From: Pleurostoma richardsiae
Taxonomy: Eukaryota > Ascomycota > Sordariomycetes > Calosphaeriales > Pleurostomataceae
Assembly: GCA_030052745.1 (NCBI GenBank)
Contig: JANBVO010000069.1
Coordinates: 38,848-102,847 of the forward strand
DNA length: 64,000 nt
Direction: 5' to 3'
The notes beneath the pieces are model-generated. The model did no database searches. It was not told the DNA's origin and was given only the letters and a program-made list of their open reading frames with translations. The position numbers were made by a program, and so were the translations under genes. Positions 11,320 to 22,680 of this stretch are shown in pieces (positions within the stretch are counted from its first letter, which is position 1; the number at the start of each line of letters is the position of its first letter).

Positions 11320-12976
11320 GTTAGCTCAACACCGTTGGACGACTGTCCAGGCTGGATGGGAACGGGTTGTAGAAGCAGAGCTGCCTGGAGGGTATGAAAG
11401 TCCCTTTTAAGTTGACTTCTTCTATGAATCTGGGTGTTCGGTGAATCATTCAGGTAGAAGCACCGATGACGGCGTATCGGCCTTGGGAGGACCCTTTTTA
11501 TACGGCCAGGCAGACTTGGACGGGAAAGACTGACTGCGGAAATCTGTGGTATACAGTACAGCTCTAGGATGACAGGGGAGAGCCCAGCATAACCAAATTA
11601 ATTATCCCAGCTCGTCACATACTCACCTCGGGATGACGGTCAAAGAAAACTAGCGCAGAGGTTCGAAAGCACTCGACGCAACACAACGCCTTTCCTCTTT
11701 CTACGGCTAGCTATGCCTGAAAAAAATGCCTAGCTTTGATATTGTCACGTTGACAGAGCTTTCATCGGAAGTCATAGTGGATGCGCACGATATTATTCCT
11801 TTCATATTACTGCTTGCCACGACCACACCACTCAGTCGGACACCGAACACTCGATGGCCAGCCCGAGGCATCACATCACAGCATAACAGACACCACATAA
11901 TAGAAACAATTCTCTTCATCGCCTCAAATTATCGATTATGATGCCGGCAAGGTATCCGTCCTCAACACAGAGTAACTCGATGAATTGGCGAGTTATCCTA
12001 TCTACGCTCTCAGTTCTTTAAACCGATGCATATTTTTTTGCGGGACGAAGCTCCAGATGTTAAGCAGATGGATCACGATGTTATTATGCCTTTCAGCGAA
12101 GTTTCCATGGGGTGAGAGCCACGATTATCGTCCGAGCAGCCAAGTCGGCGACTCTCTCATCCTTCAAGACCTTGCACAGATCCCATTCCCGCCGGTGCTC
12201 AAGGCTTGTTCTTCAGAGCTGTGATGGACGAGTGTATCTTCCGGATATTGCTCCTGCTCGTCGCCTTAACCTGCTAGCGCCCCTTTAACCTGTATATCTC
12301 CTTTATACTACTACGCATCGAGGTCGTGCATGGAATCCTGGGGATCATGAAGGCGTCGTCAATAACCCTAACCCTAGCTCAAGTGTGGTGGAGATGGAGC
12401 CGTCATATCTCTCTGTAGGATTCCTCCCTCGCTTGTGGCGTTTAGGCGTTATGTTGCCAGGATCGTGGACTTAGTAGGCCAGGAGGGATCGCGTCACTGA
12501 TCAGGGGACGAGGTACGGCGTTGTTTAGTGATGTCTTAGTAATTGGACCGCTTTGACTTTTGCAAAGCGTTTCCTCCGTTTGTCGGAGTGATGCCTGCGA
12601 TACCACCACGCTGTAGAGTGCTGGCTTCCTAAACTTTCCAGTAGACGGGGCTTCAATCTAATGAGACGAAATATCTATCCGACCTTGTGTCCAGGCTCCA
12701 CAATAAGCGCAAGAAGGTAGCAACTCAGATCCAGATCCGTCCTCTGCCTCCACTTACGCCTCCTTCTGTTTCCCCCCTTTTGGCTATTGGTCATCTCTTT
12801 ACTAGCAACCACCACTACAGTATCAGCTCTTTAACAGAGGGCTAACCCATATCCAGCTGGGCACGGTCCTGGCCTGGAGAGGGGACTCCAGAATAGCTTA
12901 ATGCCCAACTTGCCAGAGCCTGTAGCACTGTCCTCTGTGCCTCGTGCCTCATCTGCTTTGCCTCCCCTCCTTTAAG
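11320..12976. other. Intergenic, no gene seen
   Basis: About 1.65 kb separating the Est1-like gene from the recombinase relic. Only short unsupported frames occur. Two telomere-type CCCTAA units are adjacent near 12362-12376, which is too short to call an interstitial telomere tract. Confidence 0.5.
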
Positions 12977-13436
12977 ATGTTGTACCGTCGAGCCAACAAG
13001 GGCAGGGTTGTCAACACAAACGTCTGTGAGGAAGTGGTCAAGACATATCGGCGGCAGTGCTCTCCTCCGCGAGCTGTGCTGACGTTCCTCAGTATATCAG
13101 GGGGCCGTTGACCGTCGAATTTGACCTGGAAACGCTGCCGAAGGAGAAGCCCGTGATGGGAATCGACGAGATGCTGCTGGGCCTTACTCACCACTATTGT
13201 CGCGACACATCCGTTTTCCCCACCGAGGACGGCCGGCTCAACCTGCCGACGATCATGCTTTTTCAGGCCTACGCGGCGTGTCGGCCGGCAGAGCTCGTCG
13301 ACGGGACTAAAAAGAGGGGTGGCAAAGACCCACAGCTGGACGAGCCAGATGACTAGATCCAGCTAATTGCTGAGGTAGGGGCAGGGTGTCGTACAGTACT
13401 CTCGAGGACAAATCATGAGGAGAAGGAGGAAGAAGA

Positions 13437-13477
<41 letters not shown>

Positions 13478-13482
13478 GCGAT

Positions 13483-13552
<70 letters not shown>

Positions 13553-14829
13553 ATGACCAAGTATTTGACGACAGCGACGACGGATACGATAGCGACGTGA
13601 CGGATGGTACTGATCTAGACGATGGAAACCCAATGATAGCCCAACGGGGGGACGGACTAGCTCGAAGATCCGGCCCGACAGCACAAGGCGCTCTGCTACG
13701 AGGACATCACGCTCTGGATCGTCAAGGATCCCAGGCAGGGCGCAGAGATGTCCTCACGATGGCGGTCTATTTTCGGTTTCATAGAGGGGCGGACAAGCCC
13801 AAACCGTATGCTTTGCTGGATCCCAGGCGACGCGATCTGGTCGACTTGGTCTAGCTGACGCCGTCTGAACGGTTTTCCTGTTCCGTAAACACCCCCTGCC
13901 TATCCTGTGCCCCATTAGCCACGTTCTGGCTCATGCGATTCGCGATAATGCCTGCCAGGTCGGCGGCTACGGCCGGGCCGAGTCGTTTTATTCCAAGCAG
14001 CTCGGGAGGACGGTAGCAAAGTTGCACTGGAAGCCTTCGGTGCTGAAGAAGCCGGTGTTTCGCAGATCGGTGCGGACGGCCACCGGGTAGTGGGAGAAGT
14101 CGGGCACGGAGCCCATGAATCATTCCATATGCGCATTCTACCTTGACCGCATCGGCAGGGCTCTCGGGTCCGAGGAAAAGTGGACTTCGTACTGCATGCG
14201 GCGTGGAAACGCGAATGCCATCCTCGGGCGGGTGTCCGGATATGGTCGTCGACCAGGTCATGCGGCACGACCCTATGGCCGGATGCTTGGCCAATGCCTA
14301 CCTCAACCACCGCGTCGGGTTTAACGTGCAGGATGCGTTCCTGGAGAGATACCCTTCGGCCGATGGTCTCACGCGCACCTTCACGCACATGAGCATTCGC
14401 TCCAGCCCCGAAGTCCCCAAAGAGGTCCCCGAGGCGGAACTCGATCAAGTCCCTGCCGACCCCGAGATCACCGAGCTCGCGAGACGAGCCAGGCAAATGT
14501 TCATCAGCACTCGGCAAGAATATGAAATGATTAAACGAGCGCGGGAGCAGGTCCTTGGTGAATATCGTCAGCTGCGGCGAGATCTCAAGAACACCAAGAA
14601 GAGCTTCCTAGAAGAGATGACGGGGGTGTACCAAGACGCATGCCGCCACCGCATCTACAACAAAGAGCTGAAGCGGCAGCTGAAGGAAATAGTGCAGCCA
14701 GAGAAGGTCGAACCCGCGGTCCAACACGGCCTGGAAGGAAGAACGGAACCAGCTACTGGCGATCTTGAGCGATTTCAACACAGACGTAAGAATAAGAACG
14801 ATGACCGACAGGAAGGTCCCGGGCTTTGA
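12977..14829 (+). pseudogene. DUF3435 tyrosine recombinase relic (Starship-captain type)
   Basis: Fragments of the DUF3435 tyrosine recombinase family, whose intact members mobilise giant Starship elements in fungi. In order they are spread over different frames: MLYRRANKGRVVNTNVCEEV (12977), then VMGIDEMLLGLTHHYCRDTS and LFQAYAACRPAEL with the first catalytic-type arginine (13100-13290). An Asp-rich loop coded by the GACGACGAT repeat follows, then ALCYEDITLWIVKDPRQG (13690), VLTMAVYFRFHRGADKPKP in another frame, and the DRIGRALGSEEKWTSYCMRR block (14150). The last frame has DQVMRHDPMAGCLANAYLNH, with the nucleophile-region tyrosine, and a charged helical tail to the stop at 14829. At least three frameshifts and in-frame stops break it. 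The N-terminal part is missing or unrecognisable. The product cannot be functional as read. Confidence 0.82.
13434..13558 (+). repeat. GACGACGAT tandem repeat (Asp-coding)
   Basis: About 14 near-perfect copies of a 9-bp GACGACGAT unit, with one GACGGCGAT variant. In the recombinase frame it reads as a long Asp run preceded by Glu/Lys codons, matching the acidic loop of DUF3435 proteins, so it is an expansion inside the pseudogene rather than an independent satellite. Confidence 0.9.
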
Positions 14830-15130
14830 TGCCGAGTGCCTTCTGAAAGGGCGATAGACGTTGACGTTGAAGGCTGCCGGTTAGAATCGGGCCGGCGGAC
14901 GGCTGAGACATCAATGGCCCACTGAAAAGGTGCAAAAGCGGAGCTGGTAAGCCTCCAGAAAGCTGTTAACAAAATCGCGAGACGACTACTCATGAATGTG
15001 TTAACAGACGGGCTACTGAATATCATATTTTAAACTTCTGACCGATATATGAAGACTACTAGAGTGATTGATTGGCTGATGGTCCCGCAACCATTTAGGT
15101 AGCGCCCAATGGGGCTAATCTGCGGGGACA

Positions 15131-16449
15131 GTGGCGTGGGCCATGCGGAAGGGGCCCGCGGTTGTCCCGAGACTGCATAATGCAACCGCAAATGCTCTTG
15201 CCTCTCCTTCCTCGAAGCGTAGCCCGCCACTTTGCGACGACAGAACTATGGAATCGAGGCCTGGAAGGTGCTTGTGCGGAAGGCCGCTCCATCGCCTTGC
15301 CTGCCCAGTCCGCGAAGACGTTGACTGTCGTGATTTTCTTCGTCTCCTGGCATGTATGGAACGGGACTCAATTCCGGGGCATATCATCTTCCGCGGGATC
15401 TCCCCAACAGTAGCTTCGGAGCAGGGACAAGGTACCGATTGGCTCTTTCCCCTTTCAAGGTTCATTACCAACGACAAGGTGCTTGATGACATACTTGAGA
15501 CGCTCTTGGACCGTCGCGTTTTGCATTTGATGGCGTGGGAGGAGGTTATTGATTGCGACTCTCCACTGTGGGCATCGCGAAACTTGTCGTTCCATGCCGA
15601 CTCCCGCGGAGCCATTCTGGAAGGCCTACGGTCACAGCGGCCAGCATTCAGCGGCTCGTATGAGGTCTGGAGGCTTGAGGCAATCAAATTGATCCTGCAC
15701 AGCTTTCCTCACCCGTCAGATCCATTGTGTGTCTCCCAAGTTCGCTCTAGTATGCGCTCCTGACATGACGTAGGTTCGTCGAGCATGGTCGCAGCCAGCT
15801 CCCTTTCGTGATGGGCATCAGAAGGAGTCCTCTCCTCTCGAGGATCCAGGATCCTCAACAGATATCCCGGGCCATCGATGTCTTCCTCTTCTCGTCCTCT
15901 CTCAGTGATGAACCGTCTAGGAGATCCCTTGTTTCTGCAGCTAGAGAGCTCTCGCAGCTGCAGGGCCCGTTACAGATTGATGTGGATCATCGAATGCAGC
16001 AAATATGGCGTCTTGTTCTTGAGCGTCCGCTTCCGCGTCTCATTCGAACTCGACAGCCAGACTCAATAGTCTATCTGTTACACCGTCGCTCCATCCCTGC
16101 CGGTCATGAAGCCGGACCGTTAACAAGAAGGTCGGACTGCAAACCTCGACCTGGCCGGTACCACTCATACTACTCTCGCAGTCTGCAGCAGCCACGCAAC
16201 AATCAATCTCTCCTTCCGAGCCCCTGTCCACAGGATATAGATTCAAGGGATGACGACGACGAGAGGCGCCCGCACAAGATCCTCTCGGGTTCTCTCTTGC
16301 TTCCCGCCTTGAAGCCATCCTCCCATCAAGGCGGGGGTCCTGCTCTTGCCACACTAGAGCCCCATCTGGAGTCGAGGCAAGGGCATGGAAGCGACCCAAT
16401 CTTCCATCGGAGACATGACAGGCTTGCTCTCGTCGATATTCTTAATTGA
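15131..16449 (+). CDS. Hypothetical protein, two exons
   Basis: Predicted 423 residues from exons 15131-15726 and 15774-16449. The 47-nt intron has a GTGTGT donor, CCTGACATGAC branch region and GTAG acceptor, and joins SFPHPSDPL to FVEHGRSQLPFVMG without shifting frame. I do not recognise a domain. The first half has a possible CxC...CP cysteine cluster (GRCLCGRPLHRLACP) and predicted helices (RFITNDKVLDDILETLLDRR, then YEVWRLEAIKLILHSF). The C-terminal third is Arg/Ser/Pro-rich and probably disordered. The start may instead be the in-frame ATG at 15248. It lies between the recombinase relic and a broken kinase gene, so it could itself be a decayed fragment. Confidence 0.45.
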
Positions 16450-17454
16450 CCTGATGGCACCCAGCAAAGACTATTCATCTCGCGGCCAACGTCAGAGTTG
16501 CCGAGGATTCGACACATTTGGCTCAAAACCTTCGCTCGGCTTGGATGAACACCGTACAGGATGGGCGAAAGGCTCCTAAGAGTCGTTCAAATTTCCCACT
16601 TGCTGCCTCCTGAGGTATGTCCAAATTACCCCTGTCCTCATCCCGTACGTGCTGATTCACCAGTTCACAGCAGCGCAGGTAAGCACTCTGCCCGGTAAAT
16701 TATTGACAAGATGGCTCCGCCATGTCACTTGCTGGGAGAGACGATTTGCCGCGCGGCTCTGAGAATGGGATGGGATCCCGAACTCCGTGTCGTGAATCAG
16801 ACTCTCAGGGTGAGCATGCAGTGCGTCAATATGACGGTTGGGCGATTTTGCTGTGGATAGAGAGGGAACAGTTGGATAACTGATTTCGACTAGTAAAACC
16901 ATACTATGTTGGGAAAAGTATCGCCTCGCGGCTGGAGAGATTCGGTGTCGTCAGACCCATGTAAGCGTAGTGGTACTTGTTTGCAGCCTTGGCGCGACGA
17001 GAAGACAGCTGGGCAATGATTGCCTAGAAGCTCGCCAGCTACACGGCCTTGTTGAAGATAGAATATTTCTAAGTGAAATGATTGTTGACACCCGGGTATC
17101 CGCGTTGTGTCTGCTATACCGACCGACTGCTAGGGGTTATCAAAGCGAATTTCACGACCATGGCATGAACTGCAGCCTTGCACTAACTATAATGACTGAG
17201 CACGGCACGTCCCTAAGAATTGCCTGCTGGGTGGCAGGCTGTCAGGTGGTCGAGAATTTAAATGGCAGTTCCTTAACTAAATCCCATACAGTTATATGTG
17301 AACATATTATGAGGTCGCTCATTCCAATTTCTGACTACTTAAAATTTCGCATTCGCGTGCGGCTAAGCTACATCGTTACATATGGCATGTTCCCGAAACC
17401 CATTAGATACAGTCGAAATGCTCTCATCGTCGTATTCCATCCTCGTTCATTGCC
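16450..17454. other. Intergenic, no gene recognised
   Basis: About 1 kb. An open frame at 16970-17497 (+) has no recognisable motif or splice context and overlaps the start of the APH relic, so it was not called. Confidence 0.5.
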
Positions 17455-18394
17455 ATGGCTGAACTCCGCAGCGGCCTCGACGACGATCGGCCGGTAGTTT
17501 TCACAGGCATCTACCACCAGGGCAGAATGCGACAACCTGGCCCGCACGATGTTCGGAGGGCTGGTCGATCCTGTCTCGGTCCAAGGGCGACCAGCTATAC
17601 CGTAGTGGTGTGACTAAACCGCGAGAAGATCATCCAAATTCCGATACATGGACGCCCAGCTTGACATGAGAATGTTGGACTTGGCTAGACGGGTTCATGG
17701 AGACGTGGTGCTTACAGGTGCTGTCCTCGGCCAAATTGACGACGACGCGCAACGACAGCTCGCAATATATGAGACGCACAGATTCCCTGGAGACAACTAC
17801 GCCATGGTGCGCACCTCTCTAACTGGGGAGCCCCAAAGCCAGTTAGCCACCATACACAGCCTCGCGAGGTTCGCCGAGATTCTACATTGACCTCTTCTCT
17901 GCTCTAGGGCTTAGCTGACATTAAGATCTTTTGCGTAGATCTGGTGCAGGTCTGTGGTTCTAGACCGGTGTGCTCTCTCCACCGTTGCTGCCGAGTTCTC
18001 TAGCATACTCGACGAAGTATCCTTCTCTGGCGTTCTCACCGCCCGCTTCAAATGAACACACGACGAAGTGAAAGAGCACATGCCGACTCTTGTTTCTGGG
18101 GATTGCCCCCTAGCCCTCACTCGCAGCGACCTTAACGAGCTGAACATTCTTGTCGATGGCGGCACTGGCACCATCACAGGAGCCATCGACTGGGCTGACG
18201 CGGGCATCCGGCCCTTTGGCCTCGCCCTGTACACACCAGAAAAATGCATTGGTGGCATGGGCCGTGACGGATGGGTCTACCTCGACAATGCCGACGTGCT
18301 GAGAGATCAGTTCTGGAGGGCATCCGCCCACTACGCTGGGCCGGTTTCCCAGTCACAGACGAAGAGTATTCAGTTCACGAGAAAGACGGGATAA
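17455..18394 (+). pseudogene. Aminoglycoside phosphotransferase (APH)-like kinase relic
   Basis: Relic of a fungal APH-superfamily small-molecule or protein kinase-like gene. Three blocks line up with that family: an N-terminal MAELRSGLDDDRPVVFTGIY block (17455); a second block in another frame (LDLARRVHGDVVL to FPGDNYAMVRTSL, 17648-17890); and a catalytic block (LTRSDLNELNILVDGGTG then AIDWADAGIRPFGLALY, 18110-18230). The catalytic loop keeps D and N, but the usual HGD is RSD. In-frame TGA codons at 17888-17890 and 18056-18058 and a frameshift before 17648 break the gene. A CGA-to-TGA or CAA-to-TAA type change, as RIP produces, could explain the second stop. Substrate unknown. Confidence 0.72.
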
Positions 18395-18562
18395 CTTCTC
18401 CGGTTCGGAACATTCTAATGCAGTAGGCACAAGGGAGTTAGTTGTAGGGATCGAGGACATGAGCATTGAGAAGAGACGTCTGTATCTTAAGGCAATTCTT
18501 TGAGGCCGATCCTACGCAGATCTCGGTTCCCATGCCTAGCTGCAGTAATGGCCGTTGTAAAT

Positions 18563-19270
18563 TTAGTCCTGAATCACGGTCCTGGCTGTCAGTCGCCAGC
18601 CCGACCCACTCTGTGGGTTTCGGCTCTGGTTGATAACTTCCTCCCTGCGCAGTGCGTCGATGACGACCTCCTCATCAATGTCAACGTCAGTATCATCACT
18701 GTCGTCAACGTCCGGGAGCGTTTTTCCGTCAATGAAGACCTTATGAGGTCCCTTCACCGTCTCAGCATGCTGTTCGTTACCTTTGAGCTCGGCGGCGCCG
18801 TCCACGTCTCGCACGAGGGTCCAGCCCGTGACTCGGTAAGCCTTATCGACGTTGGTCATGTTGGCATATCATGATGGTCTGGGGTTGTCTGACAGGACGA
18901 ACTCCTGCCTGTCCTTGGGGGGTGCCGTCTCAGCTAAGGAGCTGAATGCCAATGAGGGTTGCCAGGTTCTTCTGCACAAGGTAGCTCTGCGCGGCGGAGA
19001 TGAAAGCAGTCTCGTTGGCGGTGATCTTCGGGGGAGGACCCTCGGGGTATTCGTAGGGCGTGAACTGGCCCTCAGCATCCAGCACGAAAACATAGCCACG
19101 CACGTCCCCGAGAACCACTTTCTTGAAGCTGGTCGGGCGAGTCCAGCAAGCATCAAGCTTGGCCATGGGTTGCCCGATCATGACTCGGGGCCAGCTGCAA
19201 GTGCTCGTAGACCAGGTGGTAGCCGAACTTCTCCTGGACATTATACTTCTCGAGGACAGCCGGGCAGGAG
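18563..19270 (-). pseudogene. Conserved fungal protein of unknown function, broken
   Basis: Protein-like segments continue across three frames on the minus strand: EKYNVQEKFGYHLVYEHLQL (about 19240), RPTSFKKVVLGDVRGYVFVL then DAEGQFTPYEYPEGPPPKIT (19140-19040), SYLVQKNLATLIGIQLL, then AETAPPKDRQEFVLSDNP. After an in-frame TGA comes AYRVTGWTLVRDVDGAAELK and HKVFIDGKTLPDVDD. The pieces read as one protein with frameshifts near 19190 and 18930 and a stop near 18870. I do not recognise the family. The final acidic stretch (DDSDDTDVDIDEE) may mark the original C-terminus. Confidence 0.5.
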
Positions 19271-19496
19271 GACTCAAAATAGGGAGAAGGGGACGCTCCC
19301 TGCCCAAGCCCTCTCGCAGACTACCTACTATGTTTCCTCTCTCGGGATGTAGAGCCCTACAACGAAACGAAGACACGGGTAGCTCGTGCAGTCACATTGA
19401 ACTTCTCAAAGTTATTGACTAGTGAACCAACATTTCCACTCGTGCAAAGACCTGCGGAAAGCCAGTCTCTCGTTTTTCGATCTCTCAAGTATGAAA

Positions 19497-21979
19497 TCAC
19501 GCTCGCAGCACCTTCATGGCCATTTTCAGGCTGCCTATCTCCCGGACGAGAACCTGGCGCTGGTTCTTCGATACTGCATCCTCCCCGGCAATCATCTCGA
19601 GCTGCTCGGGTGAGAGTCTTAATACTCGGTCGGCACATAAGATCTTAAGTGGGCTTTCATCCCCCTCGAGCAGGTGGTAAAAGACGACCTGCTGGCAAAT
19701 TGTGTCGACAAAGCGCTTCCGAGATACCTTGTAATAACTCTCTAGAGTGTCGAGGATGTCCTCGCACACTTGCTGGCTGTTGTCCTTATCGTTGGCATAC
19801 TTTCCGATCTGGTCGAAAGGGATAAATCTTCTGCTAGACATATCATCCACCGTGATGGCGAGGTGTTTTATACTGTCAGCCATCCGTTGGTTACGCTTCT
19901 TTTGGAGGGTTGCGTTGAAGTAATGGTTGAGCGTGATAGGCCTGCTCCTGCATTCCATTCTAAGGAGTAAACGTGCGTGCTCCATAGCGCGCTTGTACTG
20001 TTCGCACAGTTCATCTCCAATAAGGCTGTCCCAGAGCTGATCTCTAACCGCCGCGTCGGAGCACAGCTCACAAAGCAGTCGGTATATATAGTCATGGACT
20101 ATGGCGATGGCCTTGCTAGTGTGTGACAGCACGAGTCGTTCCCATTTCTGCGTTGTCGTATCAAAAGCAGAGGCGAGTATGGTTCCGTTGAACTATACTC
20201 ATGAGCTTCAATAGTCCTTGGCAATAGTGAAGGAGAACCATCGATGGGCTGGCTTACCGTGCCGAGCTCTGGTCCGCGGCTCGTCTCATAGATTTCCTTG
20301 ATGAGCTCTGTCATCGGACCCCTGATAGGTTTAGGGCACTCATAATCCTCGTCATCAATGATGTCCCTCAGCTCATCATAGTCCTTGAGAGGCAAGTCGA
20401 AGGACAGTGTATCTGCCCCGTCTCCCAACATGCCCTCTCCTTCATCATCCCACTGGGACCCGAAGTGCTGGTAATGACCCCTCTTCCAGAAGACGTTGGA
20501 GAAGACCTCGTTCAACTTGATAATCCTGGTGATCAGCTTGAAAACTGGTTTTTGCTTGAAGAGGATATCATCCGCGTAAAACCCGTTCAAAGCGCTCTTG
20601 GTGATGTCTTGCATGCGGGAGGCGATCTTCACAAGGTATTGCCGTTGGGTGCTCTCGTCGGCTCTGGCCTCGCCCATGGCATCAAGTCGAGTCATGCACT
20701 CGCGCATGCGCTTGTGAACCTCAGCTTTAACATCTGGCAGTTCGCGTTTCGAGATCTCCATCAGCAACTCCCTGAGCGTGGCCTTGAGAGGGACAATGCC
20801 ACATCGGCTGCCAATGGACGACCAAGGGGGAGCCATAAAGAAGGCGTGCTCAGCAGCAAGGCGTTCAGACAGAGTGGAGCTATTATCGTCTGCACTCCGA
20901 TTCTTGACCACACAATAACCGAGCTTAAGGTTGTTCCGTTTGCCCTGGATAAGGTCGATGACGGCCTCTTGGGTAGCCCGTTCGGTAGCAAGGTCGGGCT
21001 TCGTCAAGACACCCATCGTACGCACACCGTCGGGGTCGGCTTCTTCAGCAAGTTTCAGAATCTCCTGCGTCGTAATATCGACGTTACAGGGCATGACTGC
21101 AAGAATGCTGAAAAGTGTCAGCGAATAGACCCGATGGAATAGGGAAATGAGCAGATTGTCTGAACTACTCACATGGTTCGATTGTTCTTCATATACCCCT
21201 TGACCATATTTCGTACGAGGACGACGTCGCTTTCAGTCGTGAGGCCTGCCCATCACGGTTAGTCTGCGATGACCAGGTAAGGAAAGTCCTGCTTGCCAGG
21301 TGTGGGTACTCGAAAGATTCCGGGTACGTCGATCACAGTGAGGTGAATTTGCTGCCACGTACAGATTAGATCAGGGCGTTGAAGTGAGTAACAAGCACGC
21401 TTACATCGGGCCCGCTAATCTCGATTTTCAAGGTATCTTGGCTGAAAGCAGAGAGATCATGACTGTTGTCATCAGTGCTCATACGGATTCCCATGACGGT
21501 ATTGGCCTCGAAAGATGTCAGCATAGAACACGGACTCAAGATTTGGCGGCGTGTCTGGGATAGCACATGCCTCCTGGAAGATCTTGGCGAGATTCTCGTT
21601 GTCCATCTCGTCCAGCTGCCGGCGGAACCCGAGGAGGCGGTCCTTGAGGGCATCTCCAGCTTCCGGGCGTGGGATGATCGAGACTGAGACCCTACTCTCA
21701 GCGTCTCGGGAGCAGGTGATCTGCGTCGCATAACGGGTACATAGGCCTGCTGCTCGTGGGAAAGAGAAGCCAGTCAGGCTCTCGAGGACGGAGCTCTTCC
21801 CAGATGATTGGTCACCGACTACAATAAGCTAAAAAGTCAGATATCCGTCATGGGATGGCAGATCCGTCCCAGCATACCTGGGGCAATGGAACGATTGCTC
21901 CAACATTTGTCTCTCGGAGACGGTCAATCTTCGTCAGTATGGCCTGGTTTGCCAGGCTACTGTTCCCAGTGGCCGTCAT
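19497..21979 (-). CDS. Mx/dynamin-like large GTPase
   Basis: Predicted 711-residue dynamin-superfamily GTPase from seven exons: 21979-21878, 21828-21571, 21506-21405, 21351-21297, 21245-21173, 21107-20258 and 20192-19497. All junctions keep frame and rebuild the family reading. Order: LRETNVGAIVPLPQLIVVGD; G1 GDQSSGKSS; G2 region LCTRYATQIT; G3 DVPG; G4 TKPD; then NRSADDNSSTLSERLAAE; stalk segments such as NEVFSNVFWKRGHYQHFGS; and a C-terminal GTPase-effector region with EQLEMIAGED. No PH or proline-rich domain is seen, so it fits the fungal Mx-like/soluble class acting on membranes or mitochondria rather than classical endocytic dynamin. Two introns appear to use GC donors (GAG|GCATGT and G|GCAAGC), which is unusual. 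Membrane target unknown. Confidence 0.9.
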
Positions 21980-22680
21980 TGTCCGTGGAAGCCTTGCTCA
22001 CGAATGAGTTGTTTGTAGATGCAGGGAAAAGAACTGAGTGATCAAGTGTGAGAATCAGGTTCATATTCGGTGGCCGCAACGATTCTTGTTCTTTATCCCT
22101 TCCAGTCATACATCCGACAACACGTCAGCTCATTCACTGTCTCACGTATTCGAGGTGTTTCACCGAGTCTCAGCCGAGACCTGTCTTACCTTTCGGCTGG
22201 CAAGTTACGGCAATCTTCCATCCTGTCTCTCGATATGGACGAAAACATACATTCCTAGTAAAATCTCTAGCGTGTAGATACGGGTATTCTCTCGTCGCCA
22301 TTCTAGGATCCGCTAGTCTAACACTACGTTGGAATGGACACGTGCCGGTAATATCAGCACGAGTATACGTGTAGAACGCTATAGCATACACCTCGTGTAA
22401 GTCCAGTTACATGAACAAGGAAGGAACGTTACGACCGCCACATATCGAGATCGGTACCTGATGCCTGAACGCCTCGAAATGAAGAGATAAGATCCATTTG
22501 CGGTTAGACGTTGCGCTGGCGACGCGATGCCCTTCTGTGCTATCTACTAGACCGCTTTTGGTTAGACATTTCTGCAGAAACGCCATACTGCTCCAGGAAT
22601 CCAGGATGTCCTCCGCAACGTCTTACCCCTCCAGATAATTGCGAATGATCGTTGTGAGATTTGCATCCCGTCGAGTGACT
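21980..22680. other. Shared upstream region of divergent genes
   Basis: About 700 bp between the divergent starts of the dynamin-like gene and the hypothetical gene at 22681. No supported coding sequence or repeat was seen. It presumably contains both promoters. Confidence 0.5.

Noticed and set aside
12362-12376. Interstitial telomere repeat (CCCTAACCCTA)
   Set aside because: Only two units; expected by chance often enough.
13434-13558. CRISPR-like array
   Set aside because: It is a simple 9-bp tandem repeat without unique spacers, in a eukaryotic genome.
13307-13684. Arg/His-rich, Val/Ile-rich and Thr/Met-rich frames across the GACGACGAT array
   Set aside because: Translations of a trinucleotide-type repeat in the wrong frames; only the Asp-coding frame fits the recombinase.
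16970-17497. 175-codon plus-strand frame
   Set aside because: No recognisable motif, no splice context, overlaps the APH relic.
20465-21142. 225-codon plus-strand frame
   Set aside because: Antisense to the dynamin-like gene.
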